The notes below the pieces were generated by a model, which searched no databases, was not told the DNA's origin, and was given only the letters and a program-made list of their open reading frames with translations. 64,000 nt of DNA from JAGNKE01 sp965230245 (lineage in GTDB: Bacteria > Pseudomonadota > Alphaproteobacteria > Micavibrionales > Micavibrionaceae). The position numbers and the translations under genes were made by a program. Shown piece by piece: positions 59,545 through 64,000 of the stretch. Positions within the stretch are counted from its first letter, which is position 1. The number at the start of each line of letters is the position of its first letter. The DNA lies in the NCBI GenBank assembly GCA_965230245.1, contig OZ246000.1, positions 372,001-436,000 on the forward strand, written 5' to 3'.

Positions 59545-61610
59545 AACCCCATCTCGATATCCTCGAGTTTCTTCACTTCATCACGCAGCTTCGCCGCCTC
59601 CTCGAATTCCAGATCGGCGGCATGGGCCAGCATCTTCTTCTTCAGCGCTTCAATATGCTTGCGCAGTTTTGCGGGTTCGTGGAACCACTCCTCCTGCTCG
59701 GCCTCGTGCAGCCCACGCGTCACGTTCACACGGTCCGCTTGCTCATAGACACTGTCAAGAATCGTGCCGATATTCTTCTTGATGCTCGCGGGCGTAATGC
59801 CATGTTCGGCGTTATAAGCCTTCTGCTTCTCGCGCCGACGGTTGGTTTCATCCAACGCATATTGCATGGAATCGGTAATTTTATCGGCATAAAGAATAGC
59901 TTTACCATCAACATTCCGCGCCGCCCGCCCGATCGTCTGCACCAGCGAAGTCTTAGAACGCAGATACCCCTCCTTGTCCGCATCCAGAATCATCACCCGC
60001 ATACATTCGGGAATGTCCAGCCCCTCGCGCAGCAGGTTAATCCCGACCAGAATATCGAACTCCCCGCGCCGCAAACCCTGAATAATCTCGATCCGCTCCA
60101 GCGTATCGACATCCGAGTGCATGTAGCGCACCTTCAACCCGTTTTCGAGCAAATATTCGGTCAGCGCCTCGGCCATCTTCTTTGTTAGAACAGTGACCAG
60201 CAAACGCCCGCCCTGCCCCACGATCTCCCGCGCCTCGTGCATCAAGTCATCCACCTGATTCTCGGTCGGCCTGATCTCAACCTCGGGGTCGATCAACCCC
60301 GTCGGACGCACGACCTGCTCCGCCGTAATCCCGCCTGCCTGCTCGACTTCCCATTCCCCGGGCGTCGCGGAGACATAGACGGTCTGCGGCCGGAACGCAT
60401 TCCATTCCTCGAATTGCAGCGGCCTGTTATCCACCGCGGCTGGCAAGCGGAAACCATATTCCACTAACGTTGTTTTCCGCGCGCGGTCGCCGTTATACAT
60501 CGCACGTAATTGCGGCACCATCGCGTGACTCTCATCCAGAAAAACCAGCGCGTCATCGGGCAGATATTCGATCAATGTCGGCGGCGGCTGCCCCGGCTTG
60601 CGCCCCGTCATATAGCGGGAGTAATTTTCAATCCCTTTGCACATGCCTGTCGCCGCCAGCATCTCCAGATCAAACGTCGTGCGCTGCTCGATCCGCTGCG
60701 CCTCCAGCAATTTCCCCTCAGCCTCGAACTCTGCAATCCGCAGCTTTAAATCCCGCTTGATCTGCTGCATCGCCTGCGCCACTGTCGGCCCCGGCGTAAT
60801 ATGGTGGGTATTTGCAAAAATCTGCACACCCTCAAGATCTTCGAACTTCTCCCCCGTCAGCGGGTCAAACTCTGTAATCTTTTCTATCTCGTCCCCGAAC
60901 ATCGAAAACCGCCATGCCCGATCCTCAAAGTGCGCGGGAAAAATCTCGACTGTATCGCCGCGCACCCGAATGCTCCCCCGCTCGAATGACAAGTCATTGC
61001 GCCTGTACTGCAACTCGATCAAACGCCCGATCAACTCGTTCCGCGCGATTGCCTGCCCGACCTTGATCGGGAACGCCATCGCCATGTAATCCTCTTTCGA
61101 CCCGATCCCGTAAATACACGACACAGACGCCACGATGATACAATCCCGCCGCTCGAACAGCGCCCGCGTTGCCGCGTGGCGCATCCGGTCGATCTGCTCG
61201 TTAATGCTGGAGTCTTTCTCGATGAACGTATCCGTGCGCGGCACATACGCTTCGGGCTGGTAATAATCATAGTAAGAGACAAAATATTCCACCGCATTAT
61301 CGGGAAAGAACGCCTTGAACTCCCCGTAAAGCTGCGCCGCGAGCGTCTTGTTCGGCGCAAGGATCAAGGCAGGCCGCTGTAACTTTTCAATCACATGCGC
61401 CATCGTGAACGTCTTCCCTGACCCCGTCACCCCCAGCAACGTGACATCCGACAACCCGTCATTCAGCGCCCCTGTAATCTTGCGGATCGCCTCGGGCTGA
61501 TCCCCGGACGGGTTGAATTCGGACTCCACTCGCAGCGGCACCGACTGGTCCAGCTCTGCCGGAACCATCAACGGGCGCTCGTTATTCGGGATCATGGCTT
61601 TTGTACTCAT
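59541..61610 (-). CDS. uvrB: UvrABC excinuclease subunit B
   Basis: A 689-residue helicase-like damage-verification subunit. Walker A is LLGVTGSGKTFT; the beta-hairpin region has YYDYYQPEAYVPRTDTFIEK; Walker B is in ALVFLDESHAMVPQ; motif V/VI has IGRAARNVDGKAI. The C-terminal UVR domain (HAADLEFEEAAKLRDEVKKLE) binds UvrC. Length is typical (about 670). Starts MSTKAMIPNNERPLM. Two membrane-protein genes follow as the tail of the operon. Confidence 0.97.
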   Translation of the reverse strand: MSTKAMIPNNERPLMVPAELDQSVPLRVESEFNPSGDQPEAIRKITGALNDGLSDVTLLGVTGSGKTFTMAHVIEKLQRPALILAPNKTLAAQLYGEFKAFFPDNAVEYFVSYYDYYQPEAYVPRTDTFIEKDSSINEQIDRMRHAATRALFERRDCIIVASVSCIYGIGSKEDYMAMAFPIKVGQAIARNELIGRLIELQYRRNDLSFERGSIRVRGDTVEIFPAHFEDRAWRFSMFGDEIEKITEFDPLTGEKFEDLEGVQIFANTHHITPGPTVAQAMQQIKRDLKLRIAEFEAEGKLLEAQRIEQRTTFDLEMLAATGMCKGIENYSRYMTGRKPGQPPPTLIEYLPDDALVFLDESHAMVPQLRAMYNGDRARKTTLVEYGFRLPAAVDNRPLQFEEWNAFRPQTVYVSATPGEWEVEQAGGITAEQVVRPTGLIDPEVEIRPTENQVDDLMHEAREIVGQGGRLLVTVLTKKMAEALTEYLLENGLKVRYMHSDVDTLERIEIIQGLRRGEFDILVGINLLREGLDIPECMRVMILDADKEGYLRSKTSLVQTIGRAARNVDGKAILYADKITDSMQYALDETNRRREKQKAYNAEHGITPASIKKNIGTILDSVYEQADRVNVTRGLHEAEQEEWFHEPAKLRKHIEALKKKMLAHAADLEFEEAAKLRDEVKKLEDIEMGL

Positions 61611-61775
61611 AGCCTAAGATATACCCGAAATCAGCGTAAAAACAAACGCCGCAAATATGTTGTAAATACAATGAAAAGATAAGGATAACCTGCACCCCAA
61701 GGGTCAAATTATTTACGCAAGTACCATAGCTTGTTAGACTATCACAAAGAACATAAACGTATCCCCCAAATCCCT

Positions 61776-62603
61776 ATGCCCTTAAAAAGAATAATCAAAA
61801 CAAAACGTCTGCCTATTGTTTTGGCATTAATCTTGCTCATTGTACTTCTGGCCGTTGCATACGAGCCATACAAGGAATACCGGGAAGACATATCCAAACG
61901 CGATAAATACAAAAACCTGATGTCTCTTGTTAAAATGCCTAAAAAGGGAAATTTTTTCGAAAAATCTGACACAATACGCCAATTTGTGAACAAAAACTCC
62001 GTCCACAATATCGACGATGAATTCCGAAGCTACTGGAATAAACACGACATAATTGCAAAAAAAATAGCGGACTTCTCAACCGGAAAAATAGCCACACCCG
62101 TGCACCTTGAATGTTCAACCAGAAGCAGAACCATGAGATACCTTGCAAACCTCGCAGGAATCAAAACACGTAAAATTGTCCTCTACGAATATGGTGAAAA
62201 CTTCCGCTCTCACGTGTTTATAGAAGTGCAAAACCCGGATACTAAAGAATGGCACATTCAGGATCCCGGCTATGATCTTTTTTGGAAAGACAGGACAACG
62301 GGAACAAGATTATCAACAATCGAACTACTAAAAAAAGATATGGACAGCGTAGTACCATGCTATACGCAGGAAAACTGCGGATGGAACTGGAATCATAAGG
62401 CATCACAGGGAAACCCTAACGCCTTGAAATCATATTTTGCGTTGGCTGTCATACACTACGAACCTTGGGAAAAACGTGAAATTTTTTATAACCCTGAGCA
62501 CTTTGATTTAGAAAAGCCACAAACCGTAGAAGGCAAAGGCAAGATAAAGTTTTGTAAATTTGCCCCCGGCGAATGCGAAGGCCGTATCACAATCGTAAAA
62601 TAA
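61776..62603 (+). CDS. Membrane-anchored transglutaminase-like protein
   Basis: A 275-residue protein from the ATG at 61776; an in-frame TTG at 61731 has less support. One N-terminal membrane helix (about 13-33) anchors it. The domain shows the Cys-His-Asp pattern of transglutaminase-like peptidases: HLECSTRSRTMRYLANLAGI, then RSHVFIEVQNPDTKEWHIQD with the His and Asp. Further cysteines (CYTQENCGW, FCKFAPGECEG) could form disulfides in the periplasm. The substrate is unknown. It stands alone between divergent uvrB and the lysK region. Confidence 0.75.
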   Translation: MPLKRIIKTKRLPIVLALILLIVLLAVAYEPYKEYREDISKRDKYKNLMSLVKMPKKGNFFEKSDTIRQFVNKNSVHNIDDEFRSYWNKHDIIAKKIADFSTGKIATPVHLECSTRSRTMRYLANLAGIKTRKIVLYEYGENFRSHVFIEVQNPDTKEWHIQDPGYDLFWKDRTTGTRLSTIELLKKDMDSVVPCYTQENCGWNWNHKASQGNPNALKSYFALAVIHYEPWEKREIFYNPEHFDLEKPQTVEGKGKIKFCKFAPGECEGRITIVK

Positions 62604-62634
62604 AACAAACGCCGCAAGTATATATCTTGCGGCG
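62602..62634 (-). terminator. Rho-independent terminator of the 22-residue peptide gene
   Basis: CGCCGCAAG and CTTGCGGCG form a perfect 9-bp stem around TATATAT. On the minus strand it is followed by TTTGTTTTATTTT. It could also slow plus-strand transcription after the transglutaminase-like gene, where no T-run follows. Confidence 0.8.
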
Positions 62635-62691
62635 CTGTATCTGTCACGTCAGATCACACGGAGAACCCGTATGTTAAAACGCTGAAGCGTC

Positions 62692-62760
62692 CTACTTACC
62701 GTCTTTTTTAGTCGGTTTAGGTTTCTTCGTTGCAGAAGGTTTGGAGTTGGAAGAAGCCAT
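62692..62760 (-). CDS. 22-residue basic peptide
   Basis: Read from the minus strand: GGAG lies eight bases before the ATG, and the product is MASSNSKPSATKKPKPTKKD plus two residues, rich in Lys, Pro, Ser and Thr. A strong terminator lies 58 bp beyond the stop. The basic K-P repeats resemble the H1-like protein at 53832. The rest of the 62604-62940 gap holds nothing else recognisable. Ribosome site, stop and terminator together support a real small gene. Confidence 0.55.
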   Translation of the reverse strand: MASSNSKPSATKKPKPTKKDGK

Positions 62761-62940
62761 AGCGAAATCTCCACTATGATGCGGCCTTTAGCGGCGGCGG
62801 CGAACTTCAAACGATTTGAAGCTAGACAGAAATATACGCCTGTTTTTATAAAAAGAATACAAAAATCATATTTCCTGCAAAAAATTTTTATGCACGAAAA
62901 GCCCTAGAAAAACAGTCGCTTGAGTGCTATGAAAATCCCC

Positions 62941-64000
62941 ATGACAAAAGATATTGATACAGACATCGCCATGAAATGCCGCACCTGGGCTTTTGAAGAA
63001 GCCAAGGCCGTTCTCAAACGCCTGCGCGCCATCGGCAAGGGCCAAATCAACACCCCCGAAAAGGGCTACGTGCTGTTCGAAACGGGTTACGGCCCCTCAG
63101 GCTTACCGCACATTGGAACCTTTGGCGAAGTCTGCCGCACGACCATGGTTATGCGTGCTTTTCAACGCCTCTCGGATATCCCAACGAAACTGATTTGCTT
63201 CTCGGATGATATGGATGGCCTGCGCAAGGTGCCGAGCAACATCCCCAACCCGCAAGTACTTGAGGACGCATTGGGCATGCCGCTCTCCAGCGTACCCAAC
63301 CCTTTCGACTCCGATTATGAAAGCTACGCCGCGCATAACAATGCGAAACTGCGCGAATTCCTTGATAGCTTCGGCTTCGATTATGAATTCATGAGTTCAA
63401 CTGAGGACTGCTACAAAAACGGCCGCTTTGATGACACACTGCGTCTGATGCTTGAAAAATACGAAGACGTGCGCGGAGCCGTTCTCCCGATTTTGGGTGA
63501 AGAACGCGCGGCCACATATTCACCGCTCTTCCCTGTGGTTCAGAAAAAGAACACGGATCAGCCGCACCCGATCATCCTGCACAATACGATCTTAAAAGAG
63601 GTCACAGACCTTCAAAACGGCGTTGCCACCTTCATCGTTCAGGACGACAGCGAAAAAGAACGGAGTGGCTACGGCGAAGACGAAGAAATTACGCAAAGCG
63701 TCTACAAAGGCGGCTGTAAGGCGCAATGGCGCGCCGACTGGGCGCTGCGCTGGTACGCCCTCGACGTCGATTATGAAATGGCAGGCAAAGACCTCGTGAC
63801 CTCCGCCGACATCGCCGCCGACATTGTCAAAATTCTGGGCGGACGCGGCCCCGCGGGATTCCGCTACGAACTCTTCCTTGATGAAAACGGTCAGAAAATC
63901 TCCAAATCAAAGGGCAACGGCCTGACAATGGAGGAATGGCTGACCTACGCCCCGCATGAATCGCTAGCCTATTATATGTTCCAGCGCCCGACTAGCGCGA
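62941..64000 (+). CDS. lysK: Lysyl-tRNA synthetase, class I (3' end outside window)
   Basis: Charges tRNA-Lys. The frame runs open to the right edge, giving about 353 of the usual 520-540 residues. Class I signatures are present: HIGH-type TGYGPSGLPHIGTFGE and KMSKS-type KISKSKGNG. The class I enzyme replaces the class II LysRS in archaea, spirochaetes and many alphaproteobacteria, so it supports the taxonomic placement. The ATG at 62941 gives the usual N-terminus; an in-frame ATG at 62929 would add four residues. No strong ribosome site is seen. Confidence 0.95.
   Translation, partial: MTKDIDTDIAMKCRTWAFEEAKAVLKRLRAIGKGQINTPEKGYVLFETGYGPSGLPHIGTFGEVCRTTMVMRAFQRLSDIPTKLICFSDDMDGLRKVPSNIPNPQVLEDALGMPLSSVPNPFDSDYESYAAHNNAKLREFLDSFGFDYEFMSSTEDCYKNGRFDDTLRLMLEKYEDVRGAVLPILGEERAATYSPLFPVVQKKNTDQPHPIILHNTILKEVTDLQNGVATFIVQDDSEKERSGYGEDEEITQSVYKGGCKAQWRADWALRWYALDVDYEMAGKDLVTSADIAADIVKILGGRGPAGFRYELFLDENGQKISKSKGNGLTMEEWLTYAPHESLAYYMFQRPTSA

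Overview
The window looks like the chromosome of an alphaproteobacterium of moderate G+C content. The class I lysyl-tRNA synthetase at the right edge, a Fur/Mur-type operator with TGC...GCA ends, a bactofilin and the mix of housekeeping genes all fit that class. A Micavibrio-like lineage is possible, but that is a guess from gene content. Housekeeping genes (dapB, nth, uvrC, map, radC, purB, bfr, uvrB, lysK) alternate with accessory blocks that are visibly richer in A+T.

Layout. 1-6.7 kb: end of dapB, nth, a bactofilin operon, a DUF389 membrane protein, uvrC. 6.7-8.2 kb: AT-rich block with a pentapeptide-repeat protein and a MarR-type regulator behind a palindromic operator. 8.2-15.3 kb: tRNA-Leu(UAA), then a signalling island. 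It holds two paralogous response regulators and a PAS-HisKA-REC-HPt hybrid kinase as one minus-strand operon, with a consensus sigma-54 promoter, opposite a divergent NtrC-type sigma-54 activator. A 39-bp repeat lies at both ends of the island. 15.3-23.9 kb: a minus-strand accessory block with a large lipoprotein, a von Willebrand A (DUF1194) protein, a MipA/OmpV porin, a DotI/IcmL-like type IVB secretion protein, a 789-residue protein ending in a probable ChaN/EreA-fold domain, and a glycerophosphodiesterase without signal peptide. This is the most unusual locus of the window.

24-38.6 kb: exopolysaccharide cluster, Wzy-type in content. It has an outer-membrane barrel, a Wzc-like co-polymerase/kinase, a Wza-like exporter, a second small Wzz, a WbaP-type initiating transferase, an acetyltransferase, a GT4-Alg14-Alg13 triple fusion, an O-antigen ligase/polymerase, a pyruvyl transferase, a Wzx-like flippase and a GT2 enzyme. 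Sigma-54-like sites lie before its first gene and before the initiating transferase.

38.6-48.7 kb: mostly housekeeping (CinA-like, map, radC, an L,D-transpeptidase with a DUF1287 protein, purB, bfr with iron-regulated bfd, cyclophilin, PhzF, GH13 glucosidase). 48.7-58.9 kb: small envelope proteins and lipoproteins, a coiled-coil protein with four 21-residue repeats, an H1-like Lys/Ala/Pro repeat protein, tandem secreted paralogues and a possible GT44-like glycosyltransferase. 58.4-64 kb: uvrB operon, a transglutaminase-like protein, a 22-residue basic peptide gene and the start of lysK. Two genes of 57 and 22 codons were found by reading the sequence directly.
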